From Candidatus Melainabacteria bacterium (GTDB lineage: Bacteria > Cyanobacteriota > Vampirovibrionia > Obscuribacterales > Obscuribacteraceae): DNA of 58,555 nucleotides. Made by a program: the position numbers and the translations under genes. Positions 27,331 to 36,754 of the stretch are shown piece after piece (position 1 is the first letter of the stretch; each line of letters opens with the position of its first letter). The DNA is taken from the NCBI GenBank assembly GCA_003151275.1, contig PLXC01000040.1, positions 1-58,555 on the forward strand. Reading direction: 5' to 3'. The notes under the pieces are model-generated. The model saw only the letters and a list, made by a program, of their open reading frames with translations, was not told where the DNA came from and searched no databases.

Positions 27331-28895
27331 TGCTTGGAAGACTGGCAATCGACTTTGGCAATGCCAATACAGTCGTCGCTATCTGGCAGGACGACAAGGC
27401 TGCTCCAATCACGCTTGAACCCTATAGCCGTTTACAGTCCTGGAAAGAAGAACAGATTCCCCTCATACCATCACTAATTCACTACCGAGCTGACGGTTCA
27501 TTTCTAGTCGGCAATGAAGTTGTCGAAGCGAATTTGACAGCGCACGAGCATACTTTCATTGCGCTCAAGACGACGTTCGACACCGTTCACGCTGTACAAA
27601 TCGGCAAAGAAAAGATTACTGCTCGCAGGGCCGCAGAGGATTTCTTATCTTCAATAATCACAAAGGCGATGAAGTCGCACGACATCCCAAAAGACGAACT
27701 GGTTGTGTTCACTGTCCCGGTAGATGCTTTCGAAAAATATTCGAAGTGGCTTGCGGATATTTGCGATCGAAACGGGCTGCGCAATGTCAGATTCATTGAC
27801 GAACCATCTGCAGCCGCTCTCAGCCTCGGTAAAACTGTTCGCCAAAACGATGATTTCCTTGTCTTCGATTTCGGTGCCGGCAGCCTGGATATTGCCATCG
27901 TCCGTTTTGATTTCAATTCTCCCAATTCGAAAACCAGCAATTGCAAGGTTCTGGGTAAAAAATCGATGCAATTAGGCGGTAACAATATCGACTCTTGGAT
28001 GATCGAATATTTTCTTGACCATCACAAAATCAGCTCGCAAAGCGATTCTGCGAAGAACATAAAATGGTTGCTCTCAAGCGAATGCCGAGCAGCCAAAGAG
28101 AAACTATCTTTTCAGGACGGCGCCGATATCGTTGTTACAGACCACCAGACTGGCAAAGTATTATCTCTGTCACTCAATCGAAGCGATTTTGTCGACATTC
28201 TGGAAGACCATGAGTTCTTTGCGAAAATCGACCGGACAATAAGAGGTGCTGAATTAACCGCCCAGTTCGACTATGGCTACAAGCGCGAGAAACTGGCCGG
28301 CGTTTTCATGGTTGGTGGCACATCGATCATTCCAGAATTGCAAAAACAGTTACGTCGAAACTTCGGTAAAGAGCGAGTGGAGATATCGCGTCCCCTAGAT
28401 TCAATCGCTGATGGTGCCTGTGCCTTCGCTGCTGGTACAACGCTCTATGATCACATTCAACACGACTACGCAATTGAAGTTCGAAACATTAAAGCGCAAA
28501 AAACACAAATGAAAATCATCATTCAACGCGGAGAGAAATTTCCCTCTCATCAGCCTGTGGCGAGTGAAATCATTAAAGCAGTCATATACGGTCAGACCAA
28601 ATTCCAGATTCTCATTTATGAAATCAGCAAAGAAGAAGTCGAGGCCGGAAGCGAATTCATTGACCTTGCCCAAGTGGTTCAACAAGACGATACGGTGCTG
28701 AGATATGTCTGTCTGAACAAAGCGCAGCCAACACTCTTGGAGACGAAGCGCCCGATCATGTTAGACCATCCGGCGATGCAAATCGATTTTAGAATCGATC
28801 AAAACAAACACTTGGTTATCGATACTTATCGCTTCGAGACCGACACTCTTAAACTCCAGCAAGACAAAGACATTGTGGTTGTAAGATTGATTTGA
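27330..28895 (+). CDS. Hsp70-like (DnaK superfamily) protein
   Basis: 521 aa with Hsp70 ATPase landmarks: LAIDFGNANTVVA (phosphate 1), PSLIHY, FIDEPSAAALSLG, FLVFDFGAGSLDIAIV (phosphate 2), LGGNNIDSWM and GVFMVGGTSIIPELQKQL (adenosine). A short substrate-domain-like C-terminus follows; no EEVD or long lid is seen, so it is a shortened paralogue, not housekeeping DnaK. GAGGAA lies 6 nt before the ATG, inside the GrpE-like gene. It is divergent from the Ycf46 operon. Confidence 0.88.
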   Translation: MLGRLAIDFGNANTVVAIWQDDKAAPITLEPYSRLQSWKEEQIPLIPSLIHYRADGSFLVGNEVVEANLTAHEHTFIALKTTFDTVHAVQIGKEKITARRAAEDFLSSIITKAMKSHDIPKDELVVFTVPVDAFEKYSKWLADICDRNGLRNVRFIDEPSAAALSLGKTVRQNDDFLVFDFGAGSLDIAIVRFDFNSPNSKTSNCKVLGKKSMQLGGNNIDSWMIEYFLDHHKISSQSDSAKNIKWLLSSECRAAKEKLSFQDGADIVVTDHQTGKVLSLSLNRSDFVDILEDHEFFAKIDRTIRGAELTAQFDYGYKREKLAGVFMVGGTSIIPELQKQLRRNFGKERVEISRPLDSIADGACAFAAGTTLYDHIQHDYAIEVRNIKAQKTQMKIIIQRGEKFPSHQPVASEIIKAVIYGQTKFQILIYEISKEEVEAGSEFIDLAQVVQQDDTVLRYVCLNKAQPTLLETKRPIMLDHPAMQIDFRIDQNKHLVIDTYRFETDTLKLQQDKDIVVVRLI

Positions 28896-28902
28896 CGTCA
28901 CT

Positions 28903-30951
28903 TTAGGAAACACCAGCCTTACGCAGGAACGAATATTCCTGATAAAAATCTTCACAGCCAAACGTAACTGATCTTGTTCGAAATAACTCGCGCTGAAACT
29001 CTTCATTGTTTGTGACTCCATCTAGAGTGGCTAAGATTTGAGGTATGCTCAAAAACCATGATGCGTAAAATGGATTAGGGGGTTTGAGTAGATCCAGCTC
29101 CGTAGCTAGAACCTTCAGCTTATCAAGCTCCTCTTGTAATTTTGCGACGTCCTTCTTTAGTTCAGCTTTGTCGGTTCCAAGCTCTCCCACACAACAGATG
29201 GTTAAAAACTTCTGAATCGCATTTCGATATTGCAAGCTACCGTAATCGAGAAAGCTAACTGCTATCCTCTCTATTTTTCGACCTCTTAGCTCAAGATTGT
29301 ATGAATGCTCTCTATTTGATCCGAATTTCAATTCGATTTGTCCGTACTTTTTCAAAAGCTTTTCGTGCTTCATTGCTTGAAGTTGCGCTGCGATTAGGCT
29401 TTTAGAAAGATCAAGCAATATACTAATGTCTGCGCCCCCACGAGCCGGGCGAGTCAATGCCTTCTTTTTCAATTCGAATAAGAGAATATATTCGTCTGTC
29501 TCAACAACCACATCGCAATCACCTTCCTGTTCTTCCCCATTTTTGTCTTTTCCTAGATTATAGTAACCGTGTACTGTTCTGATACTATGTTTTGCAAATT
29601 CACCTAAGAGAAATGCCTCGCCGTAGTCTCCAAGCGCGTCATCTATAGCCATTTTTCTATTGAATACTTTTTCATCTGTTATCCGCGCCCAACTCAACAA
29701 TGCCTCAAAAAAAGCAGCGGAACAAATCTCTCTGGAGGGTACGTAATAAGTGTCCATGCTCTCTTTGAGCATCGGTTGAAAATGAAAATCTATATTTTCT
29801 ACTACTGGCGGATAACCGAAATTTTGATTCGGACCATTACTCGAACGAGCGAAAACTGCGTCTAAGACTCGCTTTACTGAGTGTTGACTGGACGATATCT
29901 CTTTACCGATGTGTTGAGCGGTAAATGAAAATGACTTGGAGCTTCCACCGACTGACAGAATGCCGTCAAATACCCGGAGTGCTCCTTTCATGCTTACTCC
30001 GTCGAGTTCAAGTTCGATACCACCTAGAAGACCATGGCACATCCGTTTAAGGTCGTCATCACGTATTTGCTGCATGCAGAACAAAGAGTCATAAAGCGCA
30101 TGCGTCCTCAGAAACTCTATAAGTGAACTGGCGTCCACCAACAAACTTTCAAAGACTGTGTAAGGCTGGAGATCATATAAGGCGACAACATCTCGGACCA
30201 AATCCCTAAGTTCTTTCCAGAGCGCTCGGGTGTTCACGCTCTGCTTGATTGCTTTTTTATCAAAATATCTCGCTGCTAACTGAATTAGATACCCCCATGG
30301 CACTTGAGGAATCGGTACTGGAGGAGCGGGCATAGTTAATCGTCGAACAAGGTGATAACGCTTTAGCAAAGGGTCATAATGATTACTAATCTCGCTAAGA
30401 ATAAAATCAAAAATCAGTTGCCCACCTAGTTCTTGACACAATTGCTGAATTTTGTCATTGATCGCCTGCTCCGCTGTTGCGTTTGGAATCAATCGACCTT
30501 CATGAAAGTCTATGACATAGCCTTGAGCAATTAGATGCCGCGCTGCGGTTCCGACAGCGATACCATGAAATTGCTTAAGAGTGTCTGGGGGATAAGATGG
30601 CAGAAAAGCGTATAGACTATTCTGATTTTCTAAAACCAGATCAATCGCCCTTTGCCAATTTGCATTTGCATTCGTAGATGTGCCGCCTGTGTTCAGCGCG
30701 TCTCTGAGCATGGCCGCCACTTGCAAATACGGCAAAAAATTATCGCCGCTAACTTCAAAGCGAGCTGTTAACTCAAATTCCCATCTCTTGATTTGCTGAA
30801 ATAATGATTTATTTGTTGTGTCAAAGCACTCTCTAATCTCTTTGAACACATCTTCAAAAGCGCGTGCTTCTAGTGGATCTGTTATCGGCGATACAGTTGC
30901 TACGCCTGCATCTACCATCGATTTAAAATCAACACAACTAATGTAAGACAA
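28903..30951 (-). CDS. Large protein with PD-(D/E)xK nuclease-like motif
   Basis: 682 aa, mainly helical. Near residue 485-505, EGDCDVVVETDEYILLFELKKK has the layout of a restriction-like nuclease core (Asp, a beta strand, then E-x-K); an upstream Glu (DYGEAFLLGEF) could complete it. A coiled coil (KAELKKDVAKLQEELDKLKVLATELDLL) follows. TTG start with AGAGG about 10 nt upstream. Cotranscribed with the NusA-like gene 26 bp before it and convergent with the Hsp70 gene. The family is not recognised; a nucleic-acid-cleaving role is inference. Confidence 0.7.
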   Translation of the reverse strand: MSYISCVDFKSMVDAGVATVSPITDPLEARAFEDVFKEIRECFDTTNKSLFQQIKRWEFELTARFEVSGDNFLPYLQVAAMLRDALNTGGTSTNANANWQRAIDLVLENQNSLYAFLPSYPPDTLKQFHGIAVGTAARHLIAQGYVIDFHEGRLIPNATAEQAINDKIQQLCQELGGQLIFDFILSEISNHYDPLLKRYHLVRRLTMPAPPVPIPQVPWGYLIQLAARYFDKKAIKQSVNTRALWKELRDLVRDVVALYDLQPYTVFESLLVDASSLIEFLRTHALYDSLFCMQQIRDDDLKRMCHGLLGGIELELDGVSMKGALRVFDGILSVGGSSKSFSFTAQHIGKEISSSQHSVKRVLDAVFARSSNGPNQNFGYPPVVENIDFHFQPMLKESMDTYYVPSREICSAAFFEALLSWARITDEKVFNRKMAIDDALGDYGEAFLLGEFAKHSIRTVHGYYNLGKDKNGEEQEGDCDVVVETDEYILLFELKKKALTRPARGGADISILLDLSKSLIAAQLQAMKHEKLLKKYGQIELKFGSNREHSYNLELRGRKIERIAVSFLDYGSLQYRNAIQKFLTICCVGELGTDKAELKKDVAKLQEELDKLKVLATELDLLKPPNPFYASWFLSIPQILATLDGVTNNEEFQRELFRTRSVTFGCEDFYQEYSFLRKAGVS

Positions 30952-30977
30952 GTTAAACGAACCTCTAATTTAGAACG

Positions 30978-32033
30978 CTAAACGCCGGGAAGTTCACTAG
31001 CTGAGTCTTTTGTCACTAGTTTGATTTCAATCTTGTAGCCAGTTAGTGCACTTGCCAGTTTGAGTGCTGTGCCTTCTGGGTCAATTACCTTTTCCGCCGA
31101 GTCTTTGAAGACTTCCACTAGAGCTTGCTTCTCGGATTCGATGATATGTACTTCACGGGCTTCTGCCATCAGTGAGCTCACGATAAATGCTTTTGGATCC
31201 GAGTACCATTCGACGAATTCTACAGGCTCACCGCCTAGTTCTTCATTTACTTCTTTGGCTCGCTTTTCGCAACGCGAGACGGCTCCGAGATCCGTACTCC
31301 AGACTGCAGCGCGGCTTCGTTTGCCGGAAATGCGCGCGATTGCCTTGATTTGGACAGTATCTAAATCAACTTCCGGAATATGTCTGCGCATCGCATATGA
31401 TACCAATGCTTCGTCTCGACGTGAAACGATTATTTCGCTGCTCTCTGCTATTTCGTTCAACTTTTTGACGTAAACAAGCAGATCGCTGCCTTCTTCGTAG
31501 GCTTCACCAAGCACTTGTTCTTCAGCTGGTAAGATCGTCTCGATGCCACCGAGCTGGACAGTTACTGCGTTTCCTTTAATGGCAATGATTTTACCTATCA
31601 GGCATTTCTCTTTGAATTCCTGAAATTTTGTTTTAACTAGCAGAACGTTTTCCTTTTTCCAGCCAGTATCGATCAGGCTGCACATCGCCGAGATGGCGGC
31701 ATCAATCGCTTTGTAAGTGTCTGCATCGCTGATTTCAACTGTCGCAGTTTCGCCTACCGGAACATGCACTTCTGATTCCAGGCATTCTGAATAAGGTTCT
31801 TTGACCTCGGCAACGACTGTCTTTTTTATCGAAAGGCGGAGTGTTTTTGTTTCTGGGTTGAAGTCAGCGACCACGTCTTCGCTTGCCCGAGCAGGGTCTC
31901 CGGCTTTGTAGGCTCTTATTGCTCCACCTTTGACGAAGTCAATCAGCTCTACTTCTTCAAGTTTGAAGCTGCTGTTTATTGATTTTTGAGAGAGGTTGAC
32001 CAGCTCTTGATATGTAACCACTTCGCCCACCAA
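30978..32033 (-). CDS. Divergent NusA-like protein
   Basis: The order follows NusA: N-terminal domain (SINSSFKLEEVELIDFVKGGAIRAYKAG), S1-like barrel (LIGKIIAIKGNAVTVQLGGIETILPAEEQV), then KH-type segments (RHIPEVDLDTVQIKAIARISGKRSRAAVWS and LGGEPVEFVEWYSDPKAFIVSSL). The GxxG loops of the KH domains are lost (AVSRCEKRAKEVNEELG in place of GxxGxR) and the C-terminus ends at ALTGYKIEIKLV. RNA binding is therefore doubtful, and this is not the housekeeping copy. Start uncertain: TTG 32033, GTG 32030 or GTG 32021. Confidence 0.75.
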   Translation of the reverse strand: MVGEVVTYQELVNLSQKSINSSFKLEEVELIDFVKGGAIRAYKAGDPARASEDVVADFNPETKTLRLSIKKTVVAEVKEPYSECLESEVHVPVGETATVEISDADTYKAIDAAISAMCSLIDTGWKKENVLLVKTKFQEFKEKCLIGKIIAIKGNAVTVQLGGIETILPAEEQVLGEAYEEGSDLLVYVKKLNEIAESSEIIVSRRDEALVSYAMRRHIPEVDLDTVQIKAIARISGKRSRAAVWSTDLGAVSRCEKRAKEVNEELGGEPVEFVEWYSDPKAFIVSSLMAEAREVHIIESEKQALVEVFKDSAEKVIDPEGTALKLASALTGYKIEIKLVTKDSASELPGV

Positions 32034-32149
32034 TGGAATGAAGCTCCATTTTACGGGATATTGGAGGTCGCCGGCGTCATCAAAGAGTAAAACTGTGCTC
32101 TATACTGGAAGAAGAGACTCTCAAATATGCTGCAAAGTAATTAGTAATC

Positions 32150-32518
32150 ATGCTCAAGAACACAATCGTTGCTCTCATAGCAATGCTGTCCATTAGCTCT
32201 ATCGCGGTGGAGTCGGTCAATGCGCAAGGCCTAGCTGGTACGCATTCACCGTCAGAAATTCTTGGCAGACGCGCTTACGTCACTGGCAAGACAGACGTTG
32301 AACGTTGGCAGACTTTGAAGTCGCTGCAATCGAAATTGCTCGGTATGAATGAAAAGCAAGTCAAAGCCGCGTTAGGAGATCCTGTCATCGGCAAAAATAC
32401 TTTTAGCTACGCAATAACGGAAGCTCCTATATCGACCAAGCCCAATAAGTGGGCTCATCTCAAAGTGTTCTTCACGAATGGAATTGTCTCTAAGTTTTCT
32501 ATTGAATCAGAGTCTTAG
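32150..32518 (+). CDS. Secreted BamE/SmpA-like small protein
   Basis: 122 aa with a signal peptide (MLKNTIVALIAMLSISSIAV, cleavage near VNAQ). The C-terminal half, LLGMNEKQVKAALGDPV, then a tyrosine strand and HLKVFFTNGIVSKFSIES, follows the fold signature of BamE/SmpA-like domains (GMs..qV...LG.P). BamE proper is a lipoprotein; no lipobox is seen here. It overlaps the convergent metallopeptidase by 4 bp. Confidence 0.7.
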   Translation: MLKNTIVALIAMLSISSIAVESVNAQGLAGTHSPSEILGRRAYVTGKTDVERWQTLKSLQSKLLGMNEKQVKAALGDPVIGKNTFSYAITEAPISTKPNKWAHLKVFFTNGIVSKFSIESES

Positions 32519-33495
32519 ATTTCGGAATTCGGCTGATTCTTGTTGACCCAGTCTTGAATCATTTTCAATGCGTCTGGTCTGTTCTTGTTGAAACGATCTG
32601 AGTACTCCTGATGATTTTTTTGATAGTGAATTCCGTAAGGCTCCTGTGTGGAGCGCGCTGGTTGCGCTGTCTCTAAGAAGTCAAACAATGCTTTCATTCC
32701 GTGTTGTTTAACATAGTCGCCGATGTTTATGTGGCTGTCGGATCCATCCGCGTTTTTGTAGAAGAACTGAGGTTTCTCGGTCGATAATTTCAATTCGTCA
32801 TGCACTTTGGCTTCTGCCACCATTGAGCCAACTTCGCCCCACAAAAGAGTATCGGTAAATTGCTTTTTGTCTAAGACAGTGCCGCTGTACATTTTGTTGA
32901 GAAACTGATGGGTAGCGTGATATGCCTCATGTGCAAACGTTTCTAGCTGTGCGTCAGGAAGACGATTTGGATTAATAGTAATTGTGTTTTTCACTGGGTC
33001 ATATTCGGGATTTAATGCTTTGCTATCAAATTTGACGTGAATCTTGTCTGCCCAGGGACAGTCTTTTAAGCGATCAACAATGTCTTCAAGTGTTTTTGAT
33101 TTACCTGGTTCGCCATCTTTCAAAAGTTTTGAACGATTGTACGCATCCATGAACGGTGTTTTGTAATTTTCCAGGACTTGTTTCAATGGCAGGCTGTCAC
33201 CGTCTTGAGGCTCCAAGTTTTTCCTTTCTCTGTTCAGGTAGTCGTCGTTCATTGCTAATTGTTCGACTGTCGACTTTTTAAAATTGCTCTGGATTGAATC
33301 GAACTGAGGTAAATTATAGAGCTCAGCCATGGAGCCCAAATCTAGCGCTGATGGCAGGTCTAGTCGGTTGTTAGCGACATAGTTGATTGGTTGATAGAAA
33401 CTTTGTACAGACTGGCTAAGGCTTACGTGTTCAATAGATGCACTTGTTGCAACTGTGTTCCGTTCTAAGTGTTGCTGGTTATCTAAGCCTGTCAC
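32515..33495 (-). CDS. Putative zinc metallopeptidase (HExxH)
   Basis: 326 aa. The helix LETFAHEAYHATHQFLNK carries HEAYH, a gluzincin/zincin zinc site, followed about 30 residues later by GEVGSMVAEAKVHDEL, whose Glu could be the third ligand. It is preceded by a strand IHVKFDSKALNPEYDPVKNTITINP typical of these folds. No signal peptide. The C-terminal half is polar and unassigned. Start ATG at 33495 without a strong ribosome site. Confidence 0.7.
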   Translation of the reverse strand: MTGLDNQQHLERNTVATSASIEHVSLSQSVQSFYQPINYVANNRLDLPSALDLGSMAELYNLPQFDSIQSNFKKSTVEQLAMNDDYLNRERKNLEPQDGDSLPLKQVLENYKTPFMDAYNRSKLLKDGEPGKSKTLEDIVDRLKDCPWADKIHVKFDSKALNPEYDPVKNTITINPNRLPDAQLETFAHEAYHATHQFLNKMYSGTVLDKKQFTDTLLWGEVGSMVAEAKVHDELKLSTEKPQFFYKNADGSDSHINIGDYVKQHGMKALFDFLETAQPARSTQEPYGIHYQKNHQEYSDRFNKNRPDALKMIQDWVNKNQPNSEI

Positions 33496-33673
33496 TGCGT
33501 TCGCCTCTTGATGTATCGATGACTCTAAAGAGATCTTTTGGCAGAATCATGGCTGGCGTCTTCGGTTATGAAAGAATTTGCGTTCGGCTAGATTTTGCCG
33601 ATTACACTTGAGACTCTGTCTCATGCAACACTTATAGTTTTGCTTCTCTCTTTGCTAGCTATCGATCATTAGT

Positions 33674-33817
33674 GCTTTGACGCCGGGGCCCCTTTCGCCT
33701 GCTATTCGGCAGCCGCCGCAGCGTGGCGCGCGCGGAGTTTTGGCGGCCCGGAAAATTGGCAGCGCGCCCGTGGCTGCGGGCGGTCAAGCCTAGCAGGCGA
33801 AAGCCCGGCATCAAAGC
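33674..33817. repeat. GC-rich long inverted repeat
   Basis: Arms 33674-33704 (GCTTTGACGCCGGGG...TTTCGCCTGCTA) and 33791-33817 (complement GCTTTGATGCCGGGC...TTTCGCCTGCTA) match except one base and a 4-base bulge. The inner 86 bp is extremely G+C rich and itself partly self-complementary (GCAGCCGCCGCAGC against GCTGCGGGCGG). It stands out sharply from AT-leaning surroundings. It could be a structured RNA, a REP/BIME- or MITE-like repeat. The rest of 33496-34011 holds no convincing gene. Confidence 0.75.
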
Positions 33818-34011
33818 TTTCCACTTGTTGACTCTGATTTGTTAGTGTTGCCTTGCTCGATGCTTTATCGCCTTTCGTGCGCTCCAAGGCTGTCGACATT
33901 AATAACCGTTTACTGCGTAGACTGATTGAAAATCTCGCGGTGAACTTTAGGGGCTAGGCAAAGCTAGCATTGCCTAGTATGATGATATGGTCGGATTGGA
34001 GATCGTTGAGC

Positions 34012-34362
34012 ATGCCCAAAACGCGCCGCGATAGGCAGGTAAATTTTTACGCTGATGAAGATGTATTTTCATACCTCGCTAAATTACCATCTGGTTCGAA
34101 AAGCGTGGCTCTCAACAACATCATTCGCGCTCATCTGGAAAAAGAGAGAGGCCGCCGACGGGCATCAGAACTTGAGGGACTAGCGAGCTGGCTCGAAATG
34201 TTGAACGAAGAAGGTGGAAATCCGCTCGCAGGGGAAGTAGCTGTTCTGATTGACAGCTACTTTGACGCAATGCACGAGAGCTTTATAGGTGGTCTACAGT
34301 CTGCCGGTAAGCCAGTTCCAATTGATCATCGTCCGTGCAAATATTGCGGAGACGACGAGTAA
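34012..34362 (+). CDS. RHH-like DNA-binding small protein
   Basis: About 116 aa from ATG 34012. The N-terminus RQVNFYADEDVFSYLAKL, followed by SGSKSVALNNIIRAHLEKE, has the strand-helix-helix pattern of ribbon-helix-helix repressors. The middle is an acidic helix and the end carries a lone CKYC. It overlaps the DUF3800 gene as TAATG, an arrangement of toxin-antitoxin pairs; the antitoxin idea is inference. GGAG lies 12 nt upstream; a longer start at 33970 is less likely. Confidence 0.65.
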   Translation: MPKTRRDRQVNFYADEDVFSYLAKLPSGSKSVALNNIIRAHLEKERGRRRASELEGLASWLEMLNEEGGNPLAGEVAVLIDSYFDAMHESFIGGLQSAGKPVPIDHRPCKYCGDDE

Positions 34363-35027
34363 TGGCATATCACGCCTATATCGATGAGTCTGGCACCATG
34401 GAAGATCAGATCATAATGACAGTTGCCATGGTCGTACTGGAAGGCGCTCGCAGTGGTCAGCGTCTGCACAGACGGGCCGCCGAAAAACTTTTCCCGATTC
34501 CAAAAATTCGCGCAAAAAGTCAGCGCGAAGAATGGTTTGCAAAAGTTGCGCTTCACTATGCCGATATGAAACACTCAGAGAAGCTGATGACAGCTGAGGT
34601 TTTCGGACGCTCTGCTTTAAAAATGTTCGTCGCGCATCACGCGCATGACGAACGCACCAAGGATCACGCCTTCAAATTTTCGATCTATCGAAATCTAGTC
34701 TGTCAGGTGCTCTCCGCTTCATTCAACCATTATGACGATCTTGAAATTAGCGTCGCTAAGCAGGGTGGCTGGCAAGATTACGAACGCGACTTTATCAACG
34801 AGCTCCGAGCGCTGTCAGAACATCTGCCAGGCCACAAGACCAAAATACGCCTATCCTCGGCAGCAAAGCACGGAATACAAATCGCCGACTTTTACGCTGG
34901 AGTTAGCCGCGACTACCTATTGGCTGACTCTCCTGCTACTTCAACTAGCCATTACGAGCTGGTTAGACACCAGATCGATTACACCGCCGTTCTGCAGGCT
35001 GTTGTTCTTGTCAAAAAAGAAGGGTGA
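34362..35027 (+). CDS. DUF3800 family protein
   Basis: 221 aa. YHAYIDESGTM at the start and HGIQIADFYAGVSRDYL near the end are the two conserved DUF3800 blocks; their acidic residues suggest an RNase H-like or nuclease fold, as proposed for the family. DUF3800 genes are common in mobile and defence regions. Coupled to the RHH-like gene by a TAATG overlap. The frame extends 27 bp upstream but the ATG at 34362 is clearly the start. Confidence 0.85.
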   Translation: MAYHAYIDESGTMEDQIIMTVAMVVLEGARSGQRLHRRAAEKLFPIPKIRAKSQREEWFAKVALHYADMKHSEKLMTAEVFGRSALKMFVAHHAHDERTKDHAFKFSIYRNLVCQVLSASFNHYDDLEISVAKQGGWQDYERDFINELRALSEHLPGHKTKIRLSSAAKHGIQIADFYAGVSRDYLLADSPATSTSHYELVRHQIDYTAVLQAVVLVKKEG

Positions 35028-35639
35028 AATATTGCTATTCCACCCTTCCCAATATTTCTGTCTGCTTTGCTCGCACTTCCCCATTACGGGTGGCCTCACT
35101 AAACGCGACGCGGCGGGCATTGTCTAACGACATTGACTTTGTACCACAAGTATAGATCAAGTGGCAAAGAAAAGCGGTCCTTTTAATCAAATCTAAACCT
35201 GTCTTCATAGGCGGGGGTGCCAGCTTGAAATTATACTGGGTTATTTAAGGGGGTACCAGCCCTCTATTGCAAATACAATTATCAAGCCTCGGTTGAGTAG
35301 TTCTTACTCTCCTCACAAAGACGCGACAACAAGATTTTTCTTCACTTGAAAGATCGGCTTTCATCTCGTTTGGGGTGATTAATCCTCGTTTTCACGCATC
35401 CAGGAGCGCTTCGATTAAGTGGTGTCTTCGCACGGAATTATCGCGCAACAAAGATGTCTGTGGTTAACGGGCTTGGTGTCACAACTTCTGAATTGCCTTC
35501 ACCGAATATAGACCACAAGCAATCAAGACACCAACAAAGGCTGCGCTGTATGTCTACTCGCACAATTCTTAGTCGAAATAAACCTTTGTGCACGAAGTGG
35601 GGATGCGATAATCGAGCGCCCTTGATAAGGCTGGATGTT
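35028..35639. other. Long upstream region with a direct repeat
   Basis: No convincing gene. GGGGGTGCCAGC (about 35214) and GGGGGTACCAGC (about 35254) form a direct repeat some 40 bp apart, with TTGAAA...TATACT-like bases between them; this may be a regulatory region for the following membrane protein. The possible N-terminal extension of that ORF (35454-35639) looks non-native. Confidence 0.4.
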
Positions 35640-36671
35640 ATGTCGGCGAGTTCAAACAAGTCACGCAATCCCTTTTCATACATTCTTATTCCGTTCGCAT
35701 TGCTGGTAACGGTCTATGTATGGGGACTCTTCGCATACTTCGCATGGGTATGTGTTATGGCTGGTCTCTTTGGAGCGGAGATTCATCTCGGGCTCACACA
35801 GCGGTGTCTTGCATTTACGGCCGGCGCAGTTATATCTGCCATCTGCATTTACAGCGCCATTCGAGGAGTTAAGATCGGTAGGAAGCTAGCTATAGAGCTA
35901 ATAACAGGCGATCTTAAATGTCCTTCAACTGGAGATGCAGAATTAGATTCCGTTAGATCGGGCGTTTTGAACGCTTTGCGATGGAGCCTTCAATGCAAGG
36001 ACAATGGTCAAAAGGTTAAGCTGATAGCTGATTTATTCAGAACAAGTGCTGATCATTTTTCTCAAATGCTAACTCGCAAAATAGCATGGCTTCGGGACGG
36101 ACGGCTTTCCGAGCAACAACAACTTTTGGTACGTCTTGAATGTATTGCTTATTTGTTGTTTCAAGCAAAGCGTGTGTTGACCTCCTGTTGTCGCGACGAT
36201 TGGGAAATAGAATTCGTTGAAAACATTGTTCATACACTGATTATTCAACCGGTGGTGGGCACTTATAGGTTGTACTACTCAGCAAAGGCGACAAAGGAAA
36301 TGACACACAATTGGTTTCTGCGAGCCGAGCAGTATGCCAAGCTGCAGTCCAGTGAATCCGCAGTGTGGAATTGCGAACATGCTTTCCTTAACAACGTTAG
36401 GACGATCGTTTTGGAGAAAACTTTTGGCAATGGTCTACGTATTGCTCCAGTCGGAGCCTTCGAGGGGGTTTCTGATTATGTGGCGCTTGCGAACAACCAC
36501 GCGCTCTACATCTTCTTGAATTGTTTTCACGCCATCCTGAGCGATGAACAAGGACTACTTTGTTCGCCTGAGAGATTTGCGGATCGGATCAAGGAAGCTA
36601 TTATCAACTCCAAGGCGGTAGATTGTCGGCCGGATGACGCGCGAATGGTTGCGACCAGCCTTTCTAGCTGA
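35640..36671 (+). CDS. Membrane protein with cytosolic helical domain
   Basis: About 343 aa from ATG 35640 (AAGG about 9 nt upstream). Two membrane helices lie at the N-terminus (YILIPFALLVTVYVWGLFAYFAWV and CLAFTAGAVISAICIYSAI), followed by a long soluble helical region rich in Cys and Arg without recognised domain. The frame can extend to 35454, which would add an unlikely polar leader. Monocistronic by position. Function unknown. Confidence 0.65.
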   Translation: MSASSNKSRNPFSYILIPFALLVTVYVWGLFAYFAWVCVMAGLFGAEIHLGLTQRCLAFTAGAVISAICIYSAIRGVKIGRKLAIELITGDLKCPSTGDAELDSVRSGVLNALRWSLQCKDNGQKVKLIADLFRTSADHFSQMLTRKIAWLRDGRLSEQQQLLVRLECIAYLLFQAKRVLTSCCRDDWEIEFVENIVHTLIIQPVVGTYRLYYSAKATKEMTHNWFLRAEQYAKLQSSESAVWNCEHAFLNNVRTIVLEKTFGNGLRIAPVGAFEGVSDYVALANNHALYIFLNCFHAILSDEQGLLCSPERFADRIKEAIINSKAVDCRPDDARMVATSLSS

Positions 36672-36754
36672 CTTTGCAGGGTTAGCTTCGATACTTCATC
36701 GGTGACACAAGAAATTGCACCCAGGGACCTGTGCAGTAAATACACGAATTGATC

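Noticed and set aside
33702..33899. 65-codon minus ORF across the GC palindrome
   Set aside because: Low-complexity product (Ala run, Arg-Pro) explained by the GC-rich inverted repeat.
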